Shown here one piece after another: positions 36,174 through 48,178 of a stretch of DNA of 64,000 nt. How positions within the stretch are numbered: the stretch's first letter is position 1; every line of letters starts with the position of its first letter. Source of the DNA: Climacteris rufus (lineage: Eukaryota > Chordata > Aves > Passeriformes > Climacteridae). A model generated the notes under the pieces. It had not been told where the DNA came from. It was given only the letters and a program-made list of their open reading frames with translations, and did not search any database. The position numbers and the translations under genes were made by a program. The stretch spans positions 459,900 to 523,899 of the forward strand of contig VZRZ01003845.1 in NCBI GenBank assembly GCA_013398175.1, read 5' to 3'.

Positions 36174-38884
36174 CTGGAAAGCAAACAGGATTAGAATATT
36201 TATTCTGTTCACAAAGAAAACATTCAGGATAAAAAAGAAAATCTGGAAATACTTTAATCAATAACCAATTAACCACTACCCCATGCCAAGAGATAAACTG
36301 CCCAGCCACTGAGGAGCTTCATTAAAATGAAGTTTAACTAGAGACAGAAAATAAAATACAAAGTTAAACAGATTCATTACTATGGGATGGCTTTCAAGAC
36401 TCTAATCCTGATGGTGGGGAAGGGAGTGGAAGTGTCCACAACATACTCACAAGCAAAAGATGAATCACTTAATATACACTATTTGGAGAACATACATATT
36501 AACAATGTTACAACACAAATGCCTTTAAACACAAGAGCTAAACCAAAAAATGCTTATTGAACACTGTGACATTTTATGAGCACAATCTTTATAGCTTATG
36601 AGGTGATCTTCAGTTGCTTGAAAAAAAAAAAGAGGTTTTTCCTGCAAGTTATGTACAGCACAAGCCACAGCACTGAAGAGATATTTACAGAACAGGAAAG
36701 GAGAAAATGGAAGGTTATGTGTGTCAGACTGACTTTGCAGCGGGCCACAGTGGCTGCTGAACCCACTGCCCAAAGCACTGTCTGCACCTGGAAATTCCTC
36801 TGATTAAAACTTCTCACTACTGCCATCCCTGCTAAAACAGAACCAGTGTTTCCAACACTGTTGTTCTTTCTGAGTGTACTGATCAACCCTAATGCAAAAG
36901 CAAGTTATAGCTACTGCATATACACTTGCATCTCTTAGATTTATGCAAACAAAAGAAACTGAACTTTTACTAACTAGCATTTCTTCATTCTGAATATAGG
37001 ACACTAATATTTCCAGTCTTCTAACCACTGACAAAAAGTTTAAAGGGGCAAATACACTTTTATAATCTGTAAGTAATTTCTCCTCATAACAAAGCCCATA
37101 ATTTAAATTAAATTAACTTCTTGAAACCTCATGTTAGTAAAGGCAAAATAAAAATGAAAGAAGTCTCTGCTGCTTTTTCAGAAAACTTTCACTGCCAACC
37201 TTCACTGATAAAGCCTTCCTATCAGCTCAAACAAGATGATGACACATACAAGACAGGTTAAAAACAGTCTTTAATATGGGAAACTACATGAACAGAAGAG
37301 TAAGTCCAGAATTAACCACAGCAGGAAGCAGTGGGAGTTTTGAACTAGCTGAATTAACTCATACATCATCCTGATTAGTTCTACATGTAGAGAAAATAAT
37401 GCTTTGACAGGAATTTAATTCATTCAGCAATGAGCATTTGCTTGCCCCATGCACCACTTGCTCTCCTTGCTTGCAGCTAAATCAAACTGACAACTGCACA
37501 GCAATAAAGCATTTTTCTCTTTAAGTCACCAAACAAACATTAATAAAACCTCAAATCTCTTTCAGGACAGATTCCATGCACACAAAGAAAATACATGCAG
37601 AGAGATTAATGGTTACTTCTTTCAGATGTATTGAGTGCTACACATATTGACAGAGTGTAGATGTTTATGACATCTAAATCAGTCAATCAATCTCTGTGAT
37701 CCCAGATCAATTACATATTTGAGTGTTTTTAAGTCCACTTACAAATATGCCTATATTCAGTAATATGCCCAAGTCTTTTGCTGAATCCAAATAATCTTGC
37801 TCAAGGTGGCAGAGGAAGTCAACAGCAGAGACTATGGTCAAGACTTTACTTCTGAGGTTAAGATTCTCAGGGAAACAGCAACTACAGAAAATGTGGGGAA
37901 ACAATTTCAATTCTACTTATTATTTACACTGGAACTTTGTAACATAGAGGAACTCAACAACAAATACTTAGCATCTCTCCTGTCTGGTGTTCACAAGTTA
38001 AAAGCACAGAACTGAACAGAACTGTGTAATGCTCCTGGAAAACAGGGGCAGGGTGATGCCTCCACACAGCTTTTGTACCGGTGTGTCAGGCATGTGGGGG
38101 GGTTATTTCATTTTGGTTTAAACCAAGCACAGTGCATGGCTGAAAGAACTACCAGCAGACTGAGTTACACCAGTGTCATGGCATTCAGGAACTATGTCAC
38201 TACAACCATTTCCAGAGGAACACAGCTGCATCAGATAAGTAGGACAGGAAACAATTACTCTTTAATATTAAGTATTACAAACCAGTTTGGGTTTTTTTCA
38301 GTTCCATGAGTGTCTCACATATAAATCTGTGGCTATAACTGCTGTGCATATCCTGAAAGGCAAGAAGCCTTCTGCCTTCAAAATCTTCTCTCCCTTTACC
38401 TTAGTAGTTTAAAACGTAAATATTTCAAATGTCAGCTCTTGCTCCCAGAGCTTGTGTTCTCAACTTGGAAGTGAGAAACAAAGGGAGTAACTTGGGCTAT
38501 CTCAGCTTTTGTTGTTGCTGCTACACCTGGGATCCAAACATTGCAGACACACCTTTAAAACACCACTTGATTTTTGTTTCGGATTTTAACATTGCAAAGA
38601 TCCTCCGCATTTGAGCACAAGGCGTTTTTACCGAAACACCATCACTTTCTGCACGGAGGGGCAGGGATGCTCCTCACGCTGCTCCCCCGGCTCCGCTCCC
38701 CAGAGGGCGGCACACAGGGCCGGGAGGAGGCGGGAGCCCGTGTTCGCTTCCGACCGCGGCTCCGCGGAGGGAGGGGCGCGGGCGAGGCCGCCCGGGCCGG
38801 GCTCTCGCTGCCTTCACCGGGCAGGGCCCAGACGCCGGCTGCCCCCCGGGCCCCTCCGCGGGGCCGGGCGGACGGGACACTCAC
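36174..38884 (-). other. CABIN1: CABIN1 intron 1
   Basis: 2711 bases between the non-coding first exon and exon 2; GC-rich near its donor, AT-rich after. No other gene recognised. Confidence 0.75.
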
Positions 38885-39000
38885 CTCGCGGAGCCGCCCC
38901 TGGCATGCCGGCGCTGCTCCCGGGGCTTTCCCGAGGGGTTCCCGGGGTTTCCCGGCGCGGGTCCCTCAGGCTCCCGCCGCTCCCCCGGGAGCCGCCGCAC
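38885..39000 (-). other. CABIN1: CABIN1 exon 1, non-coding (5' UTR), approximate 5' end
   Basis: Inside the CpG island the minus strand reads CTCCGCGAG followed by GTGAGTG, a strong donor at 38884/38885. The transcription start is not determinable; I place it 60-100 bases downstream of two CCAAT motifs, so the upper boundary is a guess. The exon carries an ATG (38904-38906) that opens a short uORF ending in exon 2. Confidence 0.6.
38904..38906 (-). promoter_or_regulatory. Candidate upstream ATG in the CABIN1 leader
   Basis: ATG within GGCATGCC, 22 bases before the exon 1 donor. Spliced to exon 2 it reads nine codons (M-P-G-A-A-P-R-D-L), then TGA followed directly by an in-frame TAG, ending 43 bases before the main ATG. 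It is real only if transcription starts upstream of 38906. Confidence 0.5.
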
Positions 39001-39154
39001 CGGCGGTTTCCACCGCAACCGCCTCCCGAGCCCCGGCGCCAACAAAGGCGCGTCTGATTGGCCGAGCCGCCCTTCCCCGGCCAGCCAATGGGAGCGCGGG
39101 GCACTGGCAGGCGGGGGCGCGGGCGGTGCGGCTGAGGGCGCTCGCAGGGTCAGG

Positions 39155-39410
39155 GACCCTGAGGAGCCGTTCGGTTGGGAAAGAGCTCTGGGAAAGCGCT
39201 CTGGGATCACCGAGCCCAGCCTGGGACACAACAGCACCGTGTCACCCAGAGCAGGGCACTGACTGCTGTGCCCAGTCTTTCCCTAAACACTTCAGGGACG
39301 GTGACTCCACCACCTCCCTGGGCAGCATGGTCCAATGTCTAATCAGCTTTCTGTGGGGAAATATCTCCCAATATCCAATCTGAACCTCCCCTGGCGCAGT
39401 TTAAGACTCT
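39155..39410 (-). repeat. CR1 LINE 3' region, inverted copy
   Basis: Plus strand shows the reverse complement of a CR1 3' end: GAGCCGTTCGGTTGGGAAAG, TCTGGGATCACCGAGCCCAG, GACGGTGACTCCACCACCTC, CCTGGGCAGCATGGTCCAAT and CCAATATCCAATCTGAACCT then CCCCTGGCGCAGTTTAAG. The element therefore lies in minus orientation, immediately upstream of the CABIN1 CpG island. Confidence 0.88.
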
Positions 39411-40015
39411 ACTCCAACACCAAAGGTACCAGGACAGAAAAGCCATTCTGGCCTTTACGTCCTCTGGGCAGCCTGTTTTATCTGTGCCTGAACACTGGGT
39501 CAAAGTGCTTTCTTACCCGTGGAAAAGCCCTGTCGTGACCTTTCAGTGATCCGCCACCGAAATCTGGATACCACTTCCAAGAATTATTACGTCCAAGGAC
39601 TGATCCCACTCAAAAGCTGCCAGGACAGAAACATGTTTCCTGTATGTCTGGACAGTCTGTCTGAACCATCAACACTGGGACCACCAGCATTCCTTCCCAA
39701 AGAGAGGTACTGTCATCATCTTCCAGAAGCCCAAGTCCAAAACGTTGAGTTGATCTTCCAAATTGAATTTGTCTGGGGATTTCTCACAGAAAAATGGTTC
39801 GAGTGCAGAAAGCAGTATCCTGCCTGCCTGTTTGTCCCTTGAACACCCTATTACTTGCACAAGCAACACTGGGCAGAGCTGCTTTCCTTCCCAAATCAAG
39901 GCAGTCATGCTCTTCTTGGAGCCCACCTCTAAAATTTGGATTCCAGCTTCAGAAATGAGTGGGTCTAAGGACTGCTCCAACTCAACAGATGTCAGGAAAA
40001 TCAGATGTTATTCTA
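39405..40015. repeat. Degenerate tandem repeat, period about 187 bp, 3-4 units
   Basis: By-eye alignment shows recurring blocks. ACTCCAACACCAAAGGTACC, TGATCCCACTCAAAAGCTGC and GCTCCAACTCAACAGATGTC occur at about 39411, 39600 and 39974, with a weaker copy near 39790. AACACTGGG occurs at about 39490, 39668 and 39860, each followed by a TTTCTTACCC or TTCCTTCCCAAA block. The family is unknown and no coding potential is evident. Confidence 0.6.
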
Positions 40016-43000
40016 CCCCAGAAGATTCAGACAAGGCTTCTGTGAGGTGTGTGTGGACAAAACCCTGAATGTGTGCAGATCCCCTGTCCAGGAGGCTGGA
40101 AATCAGCTCAAGGTCACTGGGTTTCCCTAAAGTTTGCTGCAGAACTGGCTGGAGATGGGAACACACTTCTGTGCCCCTGGGATGTGGGGGAGGTGTTTCT
40201 GCATGCTGGTGGAAGGATGAGGTGAGGCAGTGACCGAAGCCAAGCGCCACTGTGACAGCTCCTTGTGTAAATAACTGTTTAAGTGTAAGGTGATCAAACA
40301 GCAATAAGTGCTAAAGAGGTGTGCCATCTGCAGCCCCACAGAGACCTCAGGACAGCCCAAGCATGGACAGACTGGCAAGGCCCCACCTGTGGGATAGAAC
40401 CTCACGTGTAAATCCTCCACTTGCTCCAACACATCACGGGGATGAAGGTAAGCCTGTGCTCAAGCACTGCACTGAATCACCATTTAGCACTGTAAGGAAG
40501 GGTCCTCTTCATCTCCAGTGTACAATCTCCAGGGTCCCATTTGTGTTAATGCCCATCTTTCCATCATGACACACCAAGCACAGGGTTGCAGTGAGCAGCA
40601 ACATCACACTGTTGTTCTTGGAGAGTAACTTACAAAGCTGTCACAATCCTGTAGTACCTTTCTGTCAGTAGTGCCCTGCAACATCCTCACAGCCTCACTG
40701 CTCCTCTCTAGTGTAAATACACAGAAAGATTGACCACAGTTCAAAGGTTTGAGGCTAGGAAATGGTTACTCAGTGTTCAAAATCAGGGCATTACCTTTCA
40801 ATTTGAAAATATGCCTACACAGCATTCTCAAGCAACAGAGGCCACTTTGGGGAGCAGATATATTCATTAACTTTGGGAAGGTAAGCCTGGATAGTTACAA
40901 CGGTAAAAAGATCAACCACAGCTGGGAGATACTAACTCCACATGTCATGCAAGGTCCAGCCCGTGGAAGGGGGGCAGTCAAGGGAATTGATGAACATAGC
41001 ATTCAAGGGAAAAGGGATTTATAATGTCATTGCTGATAAGCATGGTGTATCTGATTTTCTCCAACCTGAAGTGTGAAGAATGTTTCCTGCTTCTGTTGGC
41101 TCCTGTTCATGCTCTAGGGTGGGTTCCAGGGGCCACCATAACCCCTTTGCAGAGGTATCCTTCTTGAGCCTTAAAATATGTCAAACTTACTTTTAAATTA
41201 GCAGAGTGAAGGAAAAATAGGCCATTTCTTCAGTTCAACATGAATATAAAAAATATATTCAGCCCCAGCAGCTTATGAGGGAAAACTCGTAAGTTGCAGA
41301 CTCACTGAATCTGAGAATCTCATTCTTCACAATCCCCAGCACCAAAAAATTATCAAGTGGCTCAGACCAAGGTCTTCATAACCAAATGATCAATCCTTTC
41401 ATTTTAACTGCTCTTACAAAATAAAGTTTAAATTCTATGGAGCATAAAATTCTCAAGATGGTCTTTGAAGCAGTTTCACCATGATTTTGCATTATTTTAG
41501 GACGTTTTGTCAGGTACAATGCACAATGCAGACACAATATGGAAACAGGTGGGAAACTCACACTGAGGACCCATTTTATTCAGGCATCTTTGCACATCAT
41601 ACTCTTTTCCATACTTTCTCTCTCCTTTCTTACATCTTCCTGCTCAACTTTGCAATACTGGGGAAATTGTTTCCAGGCACAAGCCCACACTGGGAGCAGC
41701 TGAGGGTGAGGGGAAAGCAGAGCCTGCAGCAGTGCCCAGGGTGGCCAACATGGCCCAAAACCAGGAGAGCTGAGGCCCAGGGCTGAGCAAGTTTTCTCTG
41801 AAGGAAACAAAGGCTTTGGCAAGGGTTTGTGCTTTTTCCTTCAGCAGGCAGAAGGACCTCCAGGAAATGAGCCATCTGCAGATCAGAATTACAGTGAGAT
41901 TATTTGCTGCATTTCAGAATATTCACCTCAAGCTGGGGCAGAGCCAGGGCTGCCCACCCCCTTCTCTGCAACACAGTACTGCTGAGTTAGTGGGTCTCAG
42001 ACTCAGTTCACCTACCTGTTCATTGCCTGAGTTTCAAAAACTTTTGGTTGAACAGACCTCTTGAAAAAGTGGGGAGACCTGGGCAGCCACAATGTCTGTC
42101 TCCAAGCATGAAGTCCTAAAACCCCCAATGCTGTGAGCCAATAAACTGACACTTATCAAAAGAAGCTTTGCTGCATTTTATTAACCAGATAAGGTGCAGT
42201 CCCCCTCAGCCTGATACACAAATTTGTGTTTGATGTTCTATTCCTGACAGATTTGGCAAACATAGAAGTTATTTATGGTTCATAAGGAACAACCAACTTC
42301 AAATGGTAATTAGAAGAAATATTTTCAACAGTCTTGAGACTTCAAACCATAAACAAACAAAACTCCAATCAGAATGAGGAAAGAGCACAGAAGTCTCCTT
42401 CAGCCTTGTGTTCCCGTGGACCCCCATGTCCCAAGGATGTGCTCTCAGCTCTACTGAGCTCCCTGACCTCAACCTGACCAAGTTACACAGGGAAAGGAAA
42501 CTCATAAATGTTTTCATTATCAGTGGAAGGCAGAGACAACATTCTACATAAAAAGTACCCTGCTTTTGTTTTAATAAAATGCCATGTGTATTCCAGTTAT
42601 AAAGTGAGGGAGTATATGGGTCCTCAAAACCCAAAACACTCCTCTGCAGGGACACTGAGGTGGAAACATCAGGCACAGGTCACAGTGAGATGCTGTATTG
42701 TCCCAAAACTCCCTGTAACAGTGGGGTGAGGAAAAGAACTTTGAACAAACTGAGTGAATAACAGGAAGTAAAGCTGGCAGTAGCAGAAACTTCAAAATAT
42801 TTTCCGGTGGCACAGTGCAGGTCTTCAGAAGTGACTGTCTCCTCTAGACACTGCCATCAGCACACAGATGTTCAGCCCTGGAAATCTTGTGGACAAAAAA
42901 CACTTTGTAGGAGCAGTCACAGGGGGTGGCAATGGCACAGCACAGAGCACAAGATCTGACATGAGCCTTCAATGCCTAAACTTCTCTCCCAATAATCACC

Positions 43001-43522
43001 TCTCTTTCCAGAAAGGGCTTTCAGAGGAGCCTGAAAAAGAAAAGAATTTGACTTCCAGGTCATCTTAGCTAGCCTGGAACACTTCTACTGCCACAGAGAA
43101 ACAGAAAAAAGGATTTTTCTGCCTTGCAAACTATGAGAAAAACCAGATAAACCTCAGAATCGCTCTGGTCCTCAGTAAAGCCAAATGTTCTGAAATTAAA
43201 CTTTTTACTGCTGCAAGCAGCTTTGTCTTGGCCTGTGCAAGGCCATCACCAGAGTGCAAGGGCTTAGCCTGGCCTAGGCACTGTGAGAGCCTCTGGGCAT
43301 TGAGACAGGCTTGAGACAAAGACCTGGAACTATTTCAGTAAAATCACTACAGTTGATTGCCCCACTCTTCAGCTTTCTGTGTACAGGATACAAAGACAAA
43401 AGTGAGTAATTCAGGGGAAGGTGTAGAGCTACACAGATTTGATCACAAGAGGAAACAAGTAGCTAGACAGAGCTGATCATCTCTGGGTTGCCTTCATCTT
43501 TGCTTTGTTCCAGCTCAGGGGA
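40016..43522. other. Intergenic region between CABIN1 promoter and DDT 3' end
   Basis: No gene recognised on either strand; the short ORFs match nothing familiar. Minus-strand poly(A)-signal-like hexamers occur far downstream of the DDT stop (for example AATAAA near 42175-42181), but I cannot assign any to DDT. Confidence 0.6.
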
Positions 43523-43595
43523 TCACAGGAACGTCATGACTGTCCTGTTCTTGCCGATCTGCCAGGGCTCCAGCGGGTAAAAGCGGATGACAATC
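43523..43595 (-). CDS. DDT: DDT (D-dopachrome tautomerase), last exon (partial gene)
   Basis: DDT is a cytosolic MIF-superfamily protein of about 118 residues that tautomerises D-dopachrome and acts as a cytokine. Here only the last exon is visible: after a pyrimidine-rich acceptor (GCTCTTCTACTCAAAAG) the frame reads IVIRFYPLEPWQIGKNRTVM then TFL and TGA, the typical C-terminus (human ends WQIGKIGTVMTFL, from memory). The first base completes a split arginine codon AG|G. The catalytic N-terminal proline and exon 2 are not seen in the available sequence and probably lie in the GC-rich gap at 44410-44802. The location between GSTT1 and CABIN1 on the same strand supports orthology. A processed copy is unlikely because the acceptor sits where the intron is expected. 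Confidence 0.88.
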
Positions 43596-44409
43596 CTTTT
43601 GAGTAGAAGAGCAAAAAGTGGACAGTGGTCAGGAAACATTATTTTACACTTAAATATTATTCCTGCCCAGTTTGTAACATGGTAGAAAACCTGCACTAGG
43701 GTCTCACTGTCTTACACTTCAAGGTGTTAATTTAACACAAGCAAACATAAGCTGTGTATGGGCAGGGTACAAACAGGTGCCAGACTTCACCCACACAAAC
43801 AAAAGCAGTCTGAATTTCAACATTCTTTATATGAGACAATTGTCCATTTCAGAAGGACCCATGGAGTGCATAATCTTGTCAGAGATTTACCCTGACAGCA
43901 TCCAAGGGGCAGGGAAATACTATTATCACTCTCCTTTGGGGAGATGGGTAAGAGGGGCAGAGATGGACATCGCTGACCTTCATGAACAGCCTTGTTCCAG
44001 CATTTGGCATGGTGACCTCCTGTGAAACTCTACCAGTTCCGATGGGGTTTTGCACCAGTTTCACCAGCTGGACTTACTGATCTTCAGAGAACACTAATAC
44101 CCAGACTGTTCAACAAGTGCAAACGAGTCTATGGTTTTACCTGTCCACAAACCACATGTCTGGGATTCAACATCCAAGAGCACTTAGCATCTATAATCTA
44201 GTCTTGGATCTATGTTATACCTTAACCTCTTGGGGAACATGGGAACTGCCACTATCCTCAGTAATCTGAACATCCCCTCGTACTTGTTTGTCGCGTTCCA
44301 TATCCATGGACCACACAGACCCGTCGGGCTGATGGCAGGGCGCTCTCCCTGCCCTTGGGGTGGGCACGGTGTCGCCGGGCCGAGCCCCCGCCGGGCCGAG
44401 CCCCCGCCG
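43596..44409 (-). other. Probable DDT intron sequence, no exon found
   Basis: No match to the MIF-family middle exon (expected GVVGTAE-like and FFEFLT-like motifs) on the minus strand. The right end becomes very GC-rich before the gap. Confidence 0.5.
44375..44409. repeat. 16-bp GC-rich tandem repeat running into the gap
   Basis: CCGGGCCGAGCCCCCG occurs twice head to tail (44375-44390, 44391-44406) and a third copy begins before the N run. This probably caused the assembly break. Confidence 0.85.
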
Positions 44410-44802
44410 NNNNNNNNNNNNNNNNNNNNNNNNNNNNNNNNNNNNNNNNNNNNNNNNNNNNNNNNNNNNNNNNNNNNNNNNNNNNNNNNNNNNNNNNNNN
44501 NNNNNNNNNNNNNNNNNNNNNNNNNNNNNNNNNNNNNNNNNNNNNNNNNNNNNNNNNNNNNNNNNNNNNNNNNNNNNNNNNNNNNNNNNNNNNNNNNNNN
44601 NNNNNNNNNNNNNNNNNNNNNNNNNNNNNNNNNNNNNNNNNNNNNNNNNNNNNNNNNNNNNNNNNNNNNNNNNNNNNNNNNNNNNNNNNNNNNNNNNNNN
44701 NNNNNNNNNNNNNNNNNNNNNNNNNNNNNNNNNNNNNNNNNNNNNNNNNNNNNNNNNNNNNNNNNNNNNNNNNNNNNNNNNNNNNNNNNNNNNNNNNNNN
44801 NN
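44410..44802. other. Assembly gap (393 N), probably hiding DDT exons 1-2
   Basis: Run of N flanked on both sides by GC-rich sequence. It is upstream of the DDT last exon in transcription direction, so missing DDT exons are expected here. ORFs drawn across it are artefacts. Confidence 0.9.
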
Positions 44803-44945
44803 CCTGCCCCGCCCCCGGAGCGGCCCAGACAGCGGAGCCCCGGCGGGGCGGGTTCAGCCCCGGCACCGCTCCTGCCCTGCCGGTGCCCTTCAGCCTGTGC
44901 CGGCCTCAGGCGGCGCTCGGGGGTTTCTCTGCTTCACCCCAGCTG
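44803..44945 (-). promoter_or_regulatory. GC-rich flank, candidate DDT promoter
   Basis: The minus strand contains GGGGGCGGGGCAGG and CCCGCCCCGCCGGGG (GC-box type) right at the gap edge, upstream of where DDT exon 1 should be. It grades into ordinary composition after about 44945. Promoter assignment is inferred from position and composition. Confidence 0.45.
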
Positions 44946-47900
44946 CTCCAGCTGCCTGTCGGGCCTTTGCGATCCCCATGGGTAGTGCTGGGATGCGCCT
45001 TACAGGCTGTGAGACCCAAACCATCACATCTCACTGACAGATGGGTAAAATGAGTTTTGTGACGGCTCTTACTGCCAGTGGAATGACATTTCAGGTCAGC
45101 GCAACAGACAGCTCTGTACAGGGAAGGCTGAGGAATGGAAGTGCAGTGATTTCTCAGAACAACCCAACTACAAGAAATTAAAGAGCAAGCAGAGATGTTT
45201 ACTGTGTTATCCAATATGTATTAGTTACCAGGACTTTGAGCAATCAGGACTTTGAGCTCCCGAGTTGACAAAAGTGATCCCGGCTGGCTCACAGGGACAG
45301 TCTAATCTACAGATCAGAGATACCTAAACTTGAGATCAGAGGTTTCTCAGAAGCCAAGCTACTGTCCAGTGAGGTTCCATGTGCTCACTTACAGCAAAGG
45401 GTTATGAACCAGCCAGATTAAAAGGTCATTTTGTTTAAGATGCAAATCTTGTGAAAATTTGCCGTGTGTAATGTGACATCTTGGTTTTCCAGAATTCTAC
45501 ACAATGCTAATGAAAACTGATGAAAGTGCTCATGTTTTCGCTGAGGGAATTGCTTGGCCTTCACTGCTGCCAATGAAAACAATACTGGCACAAGGAGTCA
45601 TGTGCATAAACCAGCCAGGAATAAGGCTGGGAAAAGATTTCTAGGAGAGAGATTGTGCAGTGAGACCCAAGGGAGAGGGGAAGGGATACTGCAGGCTGGC
45701 AGGGGATGGCTGCTTGCAGAAATAAGCAATAATACAGATACCCCTTTAAATCCAGGAAATCAGCAAAAGAAACAACCCCTGAAAATTTAAGACACCAGGG
45801 CAAATATATAATCTTGTAAATAGATGGTCCTGAGTTTGTCATTCAAACAAAGGCAGGGGGGGTATTCAGTCACCTTGCAAATCCCAGGTGCAACATCACC
45901 CCTGCCTGTTTGCTGGGAGTCACAGACTCCAGAGAAGATGCCATTTAGAATCCAAATTTCTATTTTTCTCACATTCCTTCAAATACTAAAAATCTCTTCA
46001 AATTCCATGGCCAAAACAAACCTCACATGACAAAAAGCCAGTACATCAGAAGGCCTCCAAAAGGAAAGGAGAAGGTTCAAGTATCAGATGTCAGTAACTA
46101 CAACTGGACATGGGGCTGTCACAAACATTTTTAAAGACACACATTGTCCTTCACTCTTGATGGTTCACCATGTGAATGGCATTTTTCATGGCCTCCCAGA
46201 GATGTTATGAAAGTAAAGACATTTATTTTATTGTTTCTGTCTTGGATCAGTGGTTAAAATGCTTGTGGGGGGATGAACAACCAAGACAGCACAGCAGCAA
46301 GGGGTCTCAAACATGCTCAGTCTTTGGAAAATTATGGCAGTTTTTTCCCTCCTACAGACATTTGCAGTGTCATCACCCACTTATCAGTTGTACTCTCAAT
46401 ATTATAAAAAAAATCAACCACTTCCCATTTAAAATGTAAGTCAGTTGTGGATGAAATTATGTGAACAAAACATACATAAAAACATTATTCAGCTAAGAAA
46501 AAAAGAAAGGGTAGGAATAAACATGTGCCTATTTCTAGCATTTTAGTTCATGAAAAGAGAGGGCTTTCATTCAAGCCTCTGGCCTTTATAGAGAACATAG
46601 TCACAAAAAATTTCCTGCTAATGCAAGCTGAAGTATATAATGGGGTTTTCTTTCCAGACAGGGAATTTAAAGTGGTATGTAGAACTAAAACCTTGGTGAA
46701 AAACACCATGAGAATACAAACGGTTTTATAGAACTTGCCAGCAAAAACATCACTAGCCAAGACATGGTAGTACTGGGGGAAAAAAACCCAAAAACCAAAA
46801 AACCAGCTATTTGATTAGTGAGAGAAGCAATTCCTGAATTCCATTACTCATTTTGTCTTAGTCTTTACAGGAAGAGCTCTTGGGTAAGGGTTTCAGGGTA
46901 AGGTTCAAGGGCAACAAGTACTTATGAATGGAAATACACAGAAATATAGTCCACCAATTTCTGCATCCTTTACAATCTGTTATTTTCAACTGAAGAAACT
47001 AAAAATTGTTGAATTTGCTCAGTTTTACCTCATAAGTTGTACTGCAATACAAAAGGATTTTGTATTTGAACTATAACTAAGCAGAAACAAACAGCCAAGG
47101 AAAAGAGCCCAAAAGCTCCAAAACAACTCTCTGCCCTTTTATTGTGATGCATATGTTGCTCAATGCCACAAAATCTCTCTTATTACTTCAGCTGCACAGG
47201 GTGACTTACTTGGTCTCCTTCCATCCAAAACAGTCTCAGAAGAGCATATCTGTATTTATTCTCCCTCTGCATTTTCTAGGAGAAATGTGGATTGCTGTTA
47301 CAGTATTACCACAGAAACAAACAATTTGTGTGCGTTTATATTCCCTTTCAAGAAAATACTGTGAATACATTCTTTCAGGGTACTCCTCCTATAGCATCAA
47401 CATGGTATTTTAGGTAGGCAGTTATTCCAAGGCTGGGGCCACCAGCAGCTTTTTTAAGTGACTTGGTCTTTGCCGCACAAATCTCCAAGAGCAGCCCCTG
47501 CCACACATGTCCTGGCAGACAGAGCACCAATGGAACCCAAGCTTTCAGAAATCAAAGGCAGTGGTTAAACTAAAGAGTTGTAAAGATTCACAGTTGTAGA
47601 TGAATACAAAGAAATGCCTCAAAGGAACCTAAAGGCAAATAGAAGTGTGGAATGTACATGGACAGCCAAGCAAGATGCCTCAGAAATAAGAAACTTCCAA
47701 AAAACTTTTTTTTCACTTTTGTGAAGTAGTTTTGTGCTGTACTGGTCTGTGTAGACACATGCTGGGAGGATGAGGATCAGGCACATTTTGCAGTACAATG
47801 TTAAAATCTCATTAAAACAATGATCCTCATCCTCATCAGTTCTCTAATGTTCCCAGTTTACAGGCTGGCTCAAATTCTGTCAGGAAATACCGTTCTTGTC

Positions 47901-48178
47901 TCTACCATCTCTGAGAAGACTGACACTGAAATAAAATCCAGATGCACATTAAGTGACCTGTAGGGCCTCAGGCTTCTGTATAAATTTAATGTTTTAGGAC
48001 TTAAACCTTCCCCAGCTTCCACCCCCAAAGATACAAGAAAGGCCTGGCCAGGGGGGAAACACTCTGCAATTTCTGTGTTAGAATTACAGTGCTTTTCCCA
48101 GTTACATGTAGAACTGGATGTCAGAGAAAAAGTTAAAAAGGGGAAAAAAAGGCAGGAAAAATGCTAGGATAGATTAAT
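44946..48178. other. Intergenic region between DDT and GSTT1 3' end
   Basis: No gene recognised. Candidate minus-strand AATAAA hexamers for GSTT1 lie at 47255-47260 and 47138-47143, which would imply a 3' UTR of about 0.9-1.0 kb; unproven. Confidence 0.55.

Larger units (their letters stand above)
38650..39140 (-). promoter_or_regulatory. CABIN1: CpG-island promoter of CABIN1
   Basis: Dense CpG over roughly 490 bases in otherwise AT-rich DNA. Two CCAAT motifs about 28 bases apart (39057-39062, CCAATC on the minus strand; 39085-39089, CCAAT on the plus strand) fit NF-Y sites. No TATA box is evident, as usual for a housekeeping CpG promoter. The exon 1 donor at 38885 lies about 170 bases downstream. 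A long plus-strand ORF across the island (38574-39383) is a composition artefact. Promoter use is inferred. Confidence 0.8.

Noticed and set aside
38574..39383. 269-residue plus-strand ORF over the CABIN1 CpG island
   Set aside because: Ala/Arg/Pro/Gly-rich translation expected by chance in GC-rich DNA; it overlaps the CABIN1 promoter and a CR1 copy and has no recognisable domain.
43596..44409. Search for DDT exon 2 left of the gap
   Set aside because: No MIF-family motif on the minus strand, so it is assigned to the gap instead.
44212..45053. Long ORFs across 44.2-45.05 kb on both strands
   Set aside because: They are open only because the N gap has no stop codons.
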